Below, one piece after another: positions 31,101 to 39,159 of a DNA stretch of 64,000 nt (its first letter is position 1; each line of letters opens with the position of its first letter). Both the position numbers and the translations under genes were made by a program. The stretch is taken from positions 1-64,000 of the forward strand of contig CAMYMN010000012.1 of assembly GCA_947259395.1 (NCBI GenBank), in the 5' to 3' direction. The notes under the pieces are model-generated. The model saw only the letters and a list, made by a program, of their open reading frames with translations, searched no databases and was not told where the DNA came from. Origin of the DNA: an uncultured Gammaproteobacteria bacterium (GTDB taxonomy: Bacteria > Pseudomonadota > Gammaproteobacteria > Arenicellales > JAANXG01).

Positions 31101-31624
31101 ATTATCAGGATGAATTGGAGCAATGCGCGGACCAAATCGTATGGGCGACTGCGAAAGGAGCGCCAATTACCGCAAATCGTCCACAAGACATCAGCGTCCG
31201 GAGCGGCAACGTGATTGATCTGCTACGACAATATTACCGCGGCGAATTTTCGGCACCGGACCAACGAATTCTGTTAACTGATGTAAATGAGGTTTTGGTT
31301 ATTGGTTCGACGGGTTTGCTTAAAGGCCTTCAGTCAGCAATGCGATCCGACTTAAGCCACATATTCCGCGAAGACGTCAACATCTTGGGCACAGTGGGTA
31401 GCCCGATGCAATGCATGTTGAAGGGCGTGTGCGCGCAATGCCTGCAATGGCAGATCGACCCTGAAACGGGGGAACGCACCCGCACCGTGTTTTCGTGCGC
31501 GATGCAAGACCAACCTTTGATGTGGATTGATATCGACAATCTGGCGGCGCGACAGGCGCAAAACTACCTACAGGATTATCTCGGTGCGATGTGGGTGGAT
31601 CATGTACTCGGCAAGTCCAGTTGA
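28142..31624 (+). CDS. Large multi-domain FAD/NAD(P) oxidoreductase (GltD-like core with PyrK/FNR-like C-terminal domain)
   Basis: 1160 aa. CVYCHNQDGDFC and CNDCMKAC cysteine clusters; VLIVGMGPAGFTMAHHL Rossmann; PAVVIGGGLTAIDTATE; C-terminal FQPGQFFRLQTYE...GPTGAPTEI and CMLKGVCAQCLQ. Confidence 0.85.
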   Translation: MAITAHDLDYQALQTVDGLQRLDRQFLLMVEERDPGLFDQLRRYRNPDTSLSALEISRLLLAVAPMLEEFLARRFGVEAALQTVNEDIDQHNLVAQFKKEFVQKRARRLHGDDTGSFSVLSEWLDDQIAHIPEASLDKELAVAKFADQLLENPESNASSLARLTEWCAHARQHGSDESVTKDWISFRLPQSVDPARLVPLSRCTNGSVERLEAKVESLRRRDGFSLTDSRMSMREVMDQVNYCVYCHNQDGDFCSKGFPKKKKQPELGLKVDALGVTLTGCPLEEKISEMQLLKRDGKNLAALAVAMVDNPMIPATGHRICNDCMKACIYQKQDPVDIPQIETRVLTDVLNLPWGVEIYDLLVRWNPLRRRQFLPQPDNGRKVLIVGMGPAGFTMAHHLTMEGCTVIGIDGLKIEPLPQHLIDEPVHSYADLCESLEERIMAGFGGVAEYGITVRWDKNFLKLIYLALARRPSFRVVGGVRLGGTITLDDAWSLGFDHVCIATGAGLPRVVGMGNSLARGMRQANDFLMALQLTGAAKSDSLANLQVRLPAVVIGGGLTAIDTATEVQAYYVKQVEKTLDRYEQLAASHGEQPMLDKLGEEGRLVLNEFLEHGRAVRAERERAAITGEHPDFNPLIREWGGVTIIYRRSINESPAYLRNHEEITKAMEEGVYYVEGLEPLRAELDRFGHVETLVCRQRVKREGRWISLGKEVKLPARAIMIAAGTFPNIIYEIEHPGTLRIEDNHFLTHVAHKHGVQPVGVAEHCKAPEFGPFTSYDRDHRRVSFIGDAHPVFNGSVVKAIASAHRSYPDIIADLMSMPEHRPTHPNSSLFIKSVTDQLTTCVAEIDLKHPVVIELWVRAPMAAKNFQPGQFFRLQTYETSSPKRNGTRLQIPLLTVSGAGVRGDCVRMLLLRFGANAKLAEQLKPGDPIVLMGPTGAPTEIETDKTFLVIAGSWGAAVMLGLGPALRAKGNRVLYFSAYNTADQIYYQDELEQCADQIVWATAKGAPITANRPQDISVRSGNVIDLLRQYYRGEFSAPDQRILLTDVNEVLVIGSTGLLKGLQSAMRSDLSHIFREDVNILGTVGSPMQCMLKGVCAQCLQWQIDPETGERTRTVFSCAMQDQPLMWIDIDNLAARQAQNYLQDYLGAMWVDHVLGKSS

Positions 31625-32137
31625 CGCATCGCTTTTGCAACAAATCCAAGTTATGGCCATCAGCTTGCAGCGCCCGGCAACTGATGACCAGTCGATGAAA
31701 CACGCGTTCGGGTCCGAGCACAACATAACGTACCTCGGCTGTGACAGGGTTCACTAAACAGTATCAGAGTTGGTCTGTTTTTATCTATCGTGCACCGACG
31801 GTCCACGGCCGTGGATCGTCATTTGCCATGTTACTCGGTTGATCTTCAAAGCGATCGGAAGCGCTCATTAACGCCCTGCCGGTTAATCGGTCACTGTGGA
31901 CGGCCCGCAAGGTCGGTCGATCCAACCGCTAAGGTTCCCATTCTCCCGCACCCCTACGACAACGTAATCAATTTGGGTGCCGGGTTCAACGTAGCATCGC
32001 AACTAGACTCAAGGCTCAGCTAATTGTTCATGCTCCATCTCTGTCGTTCTCGACTAGGGTATCAGAAGAAACGTTAAAGGACTCCCATCACGACAATCAG
32101 ATATTCTCCCCGGTGCACGCCCGAGCACCATAGATCA

Positions 32138-32173
32138 GCCCGTATATTGCACCAATGCGGCGAAAACAAGAGC
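32138..32173 (+). repeat. Dispersed repeat copy C (GCCCGTATATTGCACCAATGCGGCGAAAACAAGAGCC)
   Basis: Shares the core with the copies at 18809, 21834 and 41691. An inverted end TATACGGGTTAGCC lies at about 32291-32304. Confidence 0.55.
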
Positions 32174-32414
32174 CAAGTCGGAGCGCCTGAACTTGCGCTT
32201 CACTCAGCGCAAACCTTGGCTATGCGTTTCGTTCCAGTTTGGCGTCCGGCCGCTACATCCCGTCGCCATCATCCGGGGATTCCCGCGCACTATACGGGTT
32301 AGCCGGTTTGATGGGGATAAACCGCACCGGAAATGAGCCCGTCAACTGATTCTATTGGAAACTTTCGCTGATTGTGTCTATGTATATGAGTGGGAGAAAC
32401 CGAACTCAAATCGC

Positions 32415-35400
32415 ATGACTACGAAAAAGATCGCCACCGCGGACATCGAGATCGGTATGTATGTATCACGACTGGATCGACCGTGGCGCGAGACCCCATT
32501 TCTGTCGCAGGGATTCTTTGTCAGGAATACCGACGAGATCAAGAAGCTCAAAGAAAGCTCTCGCTTTGCCTATGTGATGATTCCGGACGAGGAATACTCG
32601 CTGCAAAGCGCTCACGACCAGCCAATTTCGCTGGCCACGATCAACAATCTTTTTACCGCCTCCAACCTCAAATCACCCGCGTCGCAGACCTCTTTCAAAA
32701 ATGAGTTGCCGAGCGCTGAGAAGGCGCATGCAGCTATCGAGAACATGACGATGGAGGTTTGGAGCGATTTGAAGAATGGAAGAAAGCTGAAGATCAACGA
32801 CATCAGCGATCGTGTACGCATGATGGTCGACAGCATCGAGCGCAATCCAGATGCCTATACCTGGCTTTGCTGCGTCAAGGATCATCCCTCATTAGAGTTT
32901 CGACATGCCGTCAATGTTTCCGCATTGTTGACCATCTTTGGCAGACAGCTGGGGCTTGAGCACGAAGACCTACAGTTGCTTGCGATCGGTGGGCTCTGTC
33001 TTGACGTGGGGAATTTCAAGCTCCCCAAAGACTTATTAAAGAAGAAGACCCGTCTGACGGATGACGAATGGGAGGTGATGAAAACCCATGTCCGGCACAG
33101 TATGCAGCTCATCAAGCAATTCACAGATGCAGACACAAAGATGCAATGGATGGTCGCGACTCATCATGAGCGCTACGACGGCAGTGGTTATCTGGCCGGA
33201 GTATCGGGTGACCATATTCCCTTGTTCGGGCAGATGGCGGGAATCGTCGACACTTACGTTGCTTCCACCGAGCCCAAACCCTACGCCACCGCAATGACCT
33301 CGGATGACTCCATCGAGACGTTGTTCAGGCAACGCGGCCACCATTTCAAATCGTCGCTGGTTGATCATTTCATCCAGGCGATCGGACTCCATCCAACGGG
33401 GTCACTAGTGGAGATGAGTTCCGGGGAAATTGCCGTGGTCGTTGCTCAGAATATGCACAAAAAACTGCGCCCGCGTATCGCACTTGTTCTAGACGCCCTC
33501 AAAAAGCCTTATCGGGATTATCCGTTGATCAATCTTGCCACGCAGGCGCATTCAAGAGATGGCAAATCCCTGAGCATCGTCAAAGGTCTGCGGGCGGGGC
33601 AATATTCGATCTCGTTGGAGGATATTCTCGGTCCTCTGACGAGCCACGTAGACGAAGAAGATTTTAAGACTGATGTAGATTTTGCGGCGCAATTCGAACA
33701 ACAAGCAGTAGAAGTCGACGTTACCAGTAAAAAATCCCGTCAACCACGCACCGGGAAAACGGACCCAGCTCAATCCAATCAATCCACGACGATCGCAAAA
33801 CCCACGACTACCCCAAAACCCACGACGATCGCAAAACCCACAACTACCCCAAAACCCACGACGATCGCAAAACCCACGACTACCGCAACGTCAAGCAAGG
33901 TCGTGCGATTCATTCGTGCGGCCGCGGCAATTGCGACTGTTGTGATCGGCGGTGCTTTCATCGTGTACCAACAAAGCCAGCTCGAACAGTTGGCAAAGCA
34001 GCTGGAAGCGTCACGCCAACTAGCAGCGGAAAAAACTGAGGAAGTTCGGCTCATTGCGGATGCGGAGGCAAAGCGAAAGGCCATCATTGAAGTCAAAGAG
34101 GAGCAGGCTCAGCTACTGGCTGCAACAGAAGCAAGACGCAAGGCGGTGGAAGCTGAACTTAAGGCGGCCGTAAAGGCAAAGCGCCAAGCGGCACTGGAAG
34201 CCGAACTTCAGGCGGCGGCACAGGCAAAACGCCAAGCGGCACTGGAAGCCGAACTTCAGGCGGCGGCACAGGCAAAACGCCAAGCGGCATTGGAAGCCAA
34301 ACGTCAGGCGGCGGCACAGGCAAAGCGCCAAGCGGCACTGGAAACCGAACGTCAGGCCGCGGCACAGGCAAAGCGCCAAGTGGTATTGGAGGCCGAGCTT
34401 CAGGCGGCGGCACAGGCAAAACGCCAAGCAGCACTGGAAGCCGAGCTTCAGGCCGCGGTACGGGAAAAGCGCCAAGCGGCATTGGAAGCCGAAGATCAGG
34501 CGGCGGCACAGGCAACGCGCCAATCAGCGCTCGAAACAGAATATACCGGGACACGATACGCGAGGCTTCAAACGGAGTTGGAAGCTGAAAGTAAGATCGC
34601 TGCAGAAATAAAGCGTCAAGCGGAGCTCGAAACTGAAAGCGCGGACGCTACATACAAGACGCCGCAAACGGACCTGGAAGCTGAACATAAGGCGGCTGCA
34701 GAGGTAGAGCGTCACGTGGCGCCGGAAGCTGATTTGACGATAACTGCTGAGGCAAAACGTCAAGAGGAGCTGGAAGCTGAACGCAAGGCGACGACCGAGG
34801 CAAAGCGTCAACAGGAGCTGGGAGCAACGAAACCAGGCAAAGTATTCCGGGACAGGCTCGAGGATGGGAGCGAAGGGCCGGAAATGGTAGTCGTTCCTGC
34901 GGGCTCATTTCGTATGGGACGCCTCCAGGGACGAGGCGACAACGACGAAAAACCTGTGCGCACAGTCACGTTGGCCAAACCGTTTTCGATCGGTCGCTAC
35001 GAGGTCACATTCAATGAGTATGATCAATTTGCGCGCGCGTCGGGGCGCACGCTACCGGACGACAAGGGCTGGGGTCGGGGCCGAAACCCGGTGATCAATG
35101 TTTCTTGGAAAGATGCGATCGCTTATACACATTGGTTATCGGAGCAGACGGGCCAGAGTTACCGGCTGCCTACCGAAACGGAATGGGAATACGCGGCGCG
35201 TGCCGGCAGCGAGAACAAGTACGCTTGGGGAAACGACATCGAAAACAACCGGGCGAATTGTGATGGGTGTCGCAGCCGTTGGGACGGCAAGCAGACGGCA
35301 CCAGTGGGCTCGTTTCAACCAAACCGGTTTTCCCTATATGACACTGTGGGCAATGTCTGGGAGTGGGTGGAGGATTGTTGGCGCCCAAACTACAACGGTA

Positions 35401-35579
35401 TGCCCACCAATACTTCGGCACGGCTACATGTTGACGGTAGTAACTGCGGCCGTCGCATGCGCCGCGGCGGTTCCTGGAACGACGAGCCGATTTACGTCCG
35501 AGTGGCGAACCGGGGAAGGGGCACTCCCGAATACCGGAATGTCAACCTTGGTTTTCGTCTGGCGCGGGACGTCGAATAA
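32415..35579 (+). CDS. Degenerate HD-GYP (DUF3391-type N-terminus) - TM - repetitive coiled coil - SUMF1/formylglycine-generating-enzyme-like domain protein
   Basis: Start at the internal ATG 32415. N-terminus IEIGMYVSRLDRPWRETPF; HD-GYP-like RHAVNVS, LDVGN, HVRHS, HHERYDGSGYL; TM VVRFIRAAAAIATVVIGGAFIVY; AQAKRQAALEAELQA repeats; C-terminal MVVVPAGSFRMG...RLPTETEWEYAARAG...VGNVWEWVED...RRGGSWND...LGFRLARD. Confidence 0.92.
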   Translation: MTTKKIATADIEIGMYVSRLDRPWRETPFLSQGFFVRNTDEIKKLKESSRFAYVMIPDEEYSLQSAHDQPISLATINNLFTASNLKSPASQTSFKNELPSAEKAHAAIENMTMEVWSDLKNGRKLKINDISDRVRMMVDSIERNPDAYTWLCCVKDHPSLEFRHAVNVSALLTIFGRQLGLEHEDLQLLAIGGLCLDVGNFKLPKDLLKKKTRLTDDEWEVMKTHVRHSMQLIKQFTDADTKMQWMVATHHERYDGSGYLAGVSGDHIPLFGQMAGIVDTYVASTEPKPYATAMTSDDSIETLFRQRGHHFKSSLVDHFIQAIGLHPTGSLVEMSSGEIAVVVAQNMHKKLRPRIALVLDALKKPYRDYPLINLATQAHSRDGKSLSIVKGLRAGQYSISLEDILGPLTSHVDEEDFKTDVDFAAQFEQQAVEVDVTSKKSRQPRTGKTDPAQSNQSTTIAKPTTTPKPTTIAKPTTTPKPTTIAKPTTTATSSKVVRFIRAAAAIATVVIGGAFIVYQQSQLEQLAKQLEASRQLAAEKTEEVRLIADAEAKRKAIIEVKEEQAQLLAATEARRKAVEAELKAAVKAKRQAALEAELQAAAQAKRQAALEAELQAAAQAKRQAALEAKRQAAAQAKRQAALETERQAAAQAKRQVVLEAELQAAAQAKRQAALEAELQAAVREKRQAALEAEDQAAAQATRQSALETEYTGTRYARLQTELEAESKIAAEIKRQAELETESADATYKTPQTDLEAEHKAAAEVERHVAPEADLTITAEAKRQEELEAERKATTEAKRQQELGATKPGKVFRDRLEDGSEGPEMVVVPAGSFRMGRLQGRGDNDEKPVRTVTLAKPFSIGRYEVTFNEYDQFARASGRTLPDDKGWGRGRNPVINVSWKDAIAYTHWLSEQTGQSYRLPTETEWEYAARAGSENKYAWGNDIENNRANCDGCRSRWDGKQTAPVGSFQPNRFSLYDTVGNVWEWVEDCWRPNYNGMPTNTSARLHVDGSNCGRRMRRGGSWNDEPIYVRVANRGRGTPEYRNVNLGFRLARDVE
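33783..33893 (+). repeat. In-frame 36-bp tandem repeat encoding (TTIAKPTTTPKP)n
   Basis: CCACGACGATCGCAAAACCCACGACTACCCCAAAA repeated about 3 times within the HD-GYP/SUMF1 ORF. Confidence 0.85.
34149..34532 (+). repeat. In-frame 48-bp tandem repeats (8 units) encoding a 16-aa Ala/Gln/Lys-rich coiled coil
   Basis: Units EAELQAAAQAKRQAAL, EAKRQAAAQAKRQAAL, ETERQAAAQAKRQVVL and so on; more diverged 16-aa units continue to about 34820. Confidence 0.88.
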
Positions 35580-35702
35580 ACAAAGCGGTTGGCGACAACC
35601 TGAGGATCCATAGCGTTACCGTTTGTCACCGACCCATCTGTTAGACTCCTCTGTTACTGACTATGCCGATCAACTATTGAATACACGGCCGATAACATTG
35701 GC

Positions 35703-36059
35703 GTGGTATTTCATGCAGTCGAGACAGTGACTGAAAATGACGTAATCCGAAGTGGAAAATCGATTTTTGAACAAGAGAATTTCAAAAATCTTCGCTACTG
35801 GATCATAGATATAGATAGAGAGAAGTGCACCAACTATGCGGTAAACTTGTCGGCGATGCACGAAATTGCCGAGCTTGACAGAGAGGCAGCGAGAATTAAT
35901 CCGGAATTAATCGTAGCAATAATCTCAATGACGGATATAGAGCATATCAGGTCTATTGTGTATAAAGTGGATATGCTCGATGGTGGGTTCGAGACCGAAC
36001 TGTTTAGCGACAGGAACAGCGCCGATCACTGGATACAAAGAAAATTGAGTGAAATTTAG
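35703..36059 (+). CDS. Hypothetical protein (118 aa), STAS/SpoIIAA-like fold possible
   Basis: Intact ORF, lower GC than its neighbours, no clear signature motif. Confidence 0.5.
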   Translation: MVFHAVETVTENDVIRSGKSIFEQENFKNLRYWIIDIDREKCTNYAVNLSAMHEIAELDREAARINPELIVAIISMTDIEHIRSIVYKVDMLDGGFETELFSDRNSADHWIQRKLSEI

Positions 36060-36103
36060 CACAACCGTATGTATGAAACACCGGTACGAGTCTGTGCAAA
36101 CCC

Positions 36104-36871
36104 TCAAGAGGATTGTTTCTGATTGCCGGGCGCGTTTTCCTGATGTTGGTATTGCTCCAGGGCCTCGCGAACCGTGGATAATATTTTTTGCAACGCCGGT
36201 AACAGATTTTCTTGCCCTTGCCTTGCCAGTTCCTGGCCTAGTACGGACAAGTCATCCCTCAACGCCTGATACTGCTGGTCCAATTGCGCGGCGGTTTCCT
36301 TTGATTTCTTGTCCAGCGAACCAAGCAAAGATTCCAACTCGCGCCGCGCCTGGTCCGAGGATCGGCCTACCGCTTGCTCCAATCCTGCAAGGTCTTCTTG
36401 CAGTTCCTTTTTCTGTTGCTCCCACTCGGGACTCGAAAAGTACTCCTGCAAAGAATTGAGTGCGTCGCCGACCTGTTTATTGGTTTGATCCAGGGTCTCT
36501 CCGGCACGCCAGGCAAGAAGCTCCAGGCCTGAATCGATGGCCAGCAATTCGTGGCCCGAATCAAGCGGGCTGGAGCCCGTAGTCGAATTGTAGATTTCCA
36601 CAACATGGGCCGAGTCCTGTGCTACCACCATCGCCGCAGCATTGCTGCGCAAGCTTATCGATTTGTCTGGGTCCAGCGCCAGCACTGCATTTGTCTGTTG
36701 GTCGATATGCTCTAATTTGGCAACCTTTCCGATCTGCTCACCACCCAGCATCACTGCATCACCCTTTTCTAGCCCAGGCGCGGCGCCGAAAGACACCACC
36801 ACATCCAAACTACGCGAGCACCCGGCAAGTCCGATCGCGGCCATGCCAAAAATCACCATCCATTTTTTCAT
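36104..36871 (-). CDS. MlaD/MCE-like lipoprotein with C-terminal coiled coil
   Basis: Start at the internal ATG: MKKWMVIFGMAAIGLAGCSRSLDVVVSFGAAPGLEKGDAVMLGGEQIGKV; long Gln/Glu-rich C-terminal helix. Confidence 0.7.
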   Translation of the reverse strand: MKKWMVIFGMAAIGLAGCSRSLDVVVSFGAAPGLEKGDAVMLGGEQIGKVAKLEHIDQQTNAVLALDPDKSISLRSNAAAMVVAQDSAHVVEIYNSTTGSSPLDSGHELLAIDSGLELLAWRAGETLDQTNKQVGDALNSLQEYFSSPEWEQQKKELQEDLAGLEQAVGRSSDQARRELESLLGSLDKKSKETAAQLDQQYQALRDDLSVLGQELARQGQENLLPALQKILSTVREALEQYQHQENAPGNQKQSS

Positions 36872-36935
36872 CGCAGCGTTCTCCCAGCTGATGGATAACA
36901 ACAAGATTGTACAAATACCTTTCGATGCAATGATA

Positions 36936-37823
36936 TTACGATAACTTAAGCTGATTCCGCGACTCGAGAACCTGCAGCAATGCGGTAGTATCTAATTCGC
37001 CGAATCCCGAATCCACAGTCATATCAATGCCCTCGGCTGCCAATTTAGTACCGTGCAGGTCGAGATGGCAGTCACGCATGGTCTCCAGCGCGATACGCAT
37101 GTCTTTCTTGTGCAACTTGGCCTTGAAACCCGGTGCAAAATTACGCTCCAGCATACGTTGGCCATGGAAATCCAACACCCGGCTGGCGGCAAATCCACCA
37201 AGCAGGGCTTCCCGCACGCGGCCGGGATCGACCCCGGCCGCCTTGGCCAGTAACAACGCTTCTGCCGTCGCGTACATATGTTGCGCCACCAACAGTTGGT
37301 TACAGGCCTTCGCCACCTGGCCGGCGCCATGGTCCCCGACCAGAACGATATTCTCACCCATGGCCGCTAACAACGGTTGCACGCGGTGAAATACCGCTGC
37401 GTCACCGCCAACCATTATCGATAAGGTGCCTTCCCGTGCGCCAATGTCGCCGCCAGACACCGGCGCATCCAACATGTCCATACCTTTCTCCGCCAGCCGT
37501 GTTGCCAGGTCGCGCGTCGATGCGGCAGAACTAGTCGTCATATCGACCAGCACCTTACCTGGAGCCGCCGCCTCTATTACGCCTTGATCACCAAGTACAA
37601 TCTGTTCCACATCCGGCGTGTCACCGACTATGGTGATGACAACGTCTGCGTGTTCGGTTACTTGTCGCGGCGAGCCGCAAAGAGTGGCACCAGCCTGGAT
37701 CAATGGCATTGCCTTTTCTTCTGTTCGCGCGAAAACCCACACCGGGTAGCCGGCTCGCATTAGGTTCAATGCCATCGGCAGGCCCATAATGCCGGTACCG
37801 ATGAATCCTACTTTGTCAGTCAT
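36936..37823 (-). CDS. NAD(P)-dependent beta-hydroxyacid dehydrogenase (2-hydroxy-3-oxopropionate / tartronate semialdehyde reductase type)
   Basis: VGFIGTGIMGLPMALNLMRAGY; DAPVSGGDIGAREGTLSIMVGG; GAGQVAKACNQLLVAQ. Divergent from glycerate kinase. Confidence 0.9.
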   Translation of the reverse strand: MTDKVGFIGTGIMGLPMALNLMRAGYPVWVFARTEEKAMPLIQAGATLCGSPRQVTEHADVVITIVGDTPDVEQIVLGDQGVIEAAAPGKVLVDMTTSSAASTRDLATRLAEKGMDMLDAPVSGGDIGAREGTLSIMVGGDAAVFHRVQPLLAAMGENIVLVGDHGAGQVAKACNQLLVAQHMYATAEALLLAKAAGVDPGRVREALLGGFAASRVLDFHGQRMLERNFAPGFKAKLHKKDMRIALETMRDCHLDLHGTKLAAEGIDMTVDSGFGELDTTALLQVLESRNQLKLS

Positions 37824-37875
37824 GTGTTAACCTCATTATCCTTTGCCGTTCGCGGCTACAATTTTACGACTACCA

Positions 37876-39138
37876 ATGCAATCGTTAGATAATCCCAAGA
37901 ACTTGTTGTTGCAACTTTACAACACTGCGGTCGATTCAGTACATCCAACACGCTGCGTGCCACCGTTTCTACCGTCACCGCCTGTCGGGCGCACCATTGT
38001 CATCGGCGCCGGCAAAGGCGCAGCGGCGATGGCCCATGCAGTCGAACAACACTGGAACGCGGTTTGCGAGGGCGTGGTGGTGACCCGCTACGGGCACAGC
38101 GTTGCGTGTCAATCCATCAGCGTAATCGAGGCCGGCCATCCGGTTCCCGACGACGTGGGACAAACCGCCGCGCGCGAAATCATAGAACTGGTTACCGGGC
38201 TGCATGAAGACGACCTGGTGCTGTGTCTCATCTCTGGTGGCGGCTCCGCATTGTTGTCGCTACCCGCCGCCGGCATCACTTTAGCGGATAAACAGCATAT
38301 CAACCAACAGCTACTCAAGTCCGGCGCCAACATCAGTGAGATGAATACGGTACGCAAGCATCTATCCGCCATTAAGGGTGGGCAGCTCGCACTACGATGC
38401 GCACCGGCGCGAGTCGCGACGCTGATCATCTCAGACGTGCCCGGTGATGATCCAGCCACGGTTGCCTCTGGTCCGACGGTACCCGATCACACCACGCAGC
38501 AAGATGCGCTTGCAATTCTGGACCGCTATAACATTGAAACCGGTGATCATATCGTCTCCCATCTGTCAGACCCAAGAAACGAAACGCCCAAACCCGGCGA
38601 CCCGCGATTCGAGCGCGTATCGAATACCGTGATTGCAACCGCGCACCAGGCGTTGCAAGCCGCAGCATCGTTTTGCGATCAGCACGGCATTCAACCTTTG
38701 GTGCTCGGTGATGATATCGAAGGCGAAGCTAGAGAAGTCGCCATAGAACATGCGGCACGTGTAACACGTGTGTTGCAGGACTCCGGTATCCGTCCACGCA
38801 TGATCCTGTCCGGCGGCGAAACCACCGTGACTGTGCGTGGCGGCGGCCGTGGCGGGCGTAACGTGGAATACCTGCTCGGCCTGGCGATCGCCCTGGGCGA
38901 TGAACACAATATCTACGCGCTTGCTTGTGACACCGATGGCATAGATGGCACCGAAGACAATGCCGGTGCAATAATTACTCCGGATACCTTGGATCGTGCC
39001 CGGGCGATGCGCATCGATCCCGCGGCCTCCCTACAGAACAACGATGCTTATGGCTTTTTCGCGGCATTGGATGACCTGGTGGTGACCGGCCCAACACTCA
39101 CCAACGTCAACGATTTTCGCGCGATCTTTTTGCCTTGA
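37876..39138 (+). CDS. Glycerate 2-kinase (GckA/TtuD family, MOFRL domain)
   Basis: Start at the internal ATG: MQSLDNPKNLLLQLYNTAVDSVHP; VIGAGKGAAAMAHAVE; SGGGSALLSLP; LSGGETTVTVRGGGRGGRN; DTDGIDGTEDNAGA. Confidence 0.93.
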   Translation: MQSLDNPKNLLLQLYNTAVDSVHPTRCVPPFLPSPPVGRTIVIGAGKGAAAMAHAVEQHWNAVCEGVVVTRYGHSVACQSISVIEAGHPVPDDVGQTAAREIIELVTGLHEDDLVLCLISGGGSALLSLPAAGITLADKQHINQQLLKSGANISEMNTVRKHLSAIKGGQLALRCAPARVATLIISDVPGDDPATVASGPTVPDHTTQQDALAILDRYNIETGDHIVSHLSDPRNETPKPGDPRFERVSNTVIATAHQALQAAASFCDQHGIQPLVLGDDIEGEAREVAIEHAARVTRVLQDSGIRPRMILSGGETTVTVRGGGRGGRNVEYLLGLAIALGDEHNIYALACDTDGIDGTEDNAGAIITPDTLDRARAMRIDPAASLQNNDAYGFFAALDDLVVTGPTLTNVNDFRAIFLP

Positions 39139-39159
39139 TGACAGGACTAACGAAGCGGG

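Noticed and set aside
33783-33893. Regularly spaced repeats considered as a CRISPR array
   Set aside because: Units are contiguous, in frame and code for KPTTT repeats; there are no unique spacers and no cas genes.
34113-34554. Long minus-strand ORFs opposite the 48-bp repeats (136 aa and 131 aa)
   Set aside because: They are antisense to the HD-GYP/SUMF1 repeat region and arise from the repetitive codon pattern. The plus-strand ORF has clear domains.
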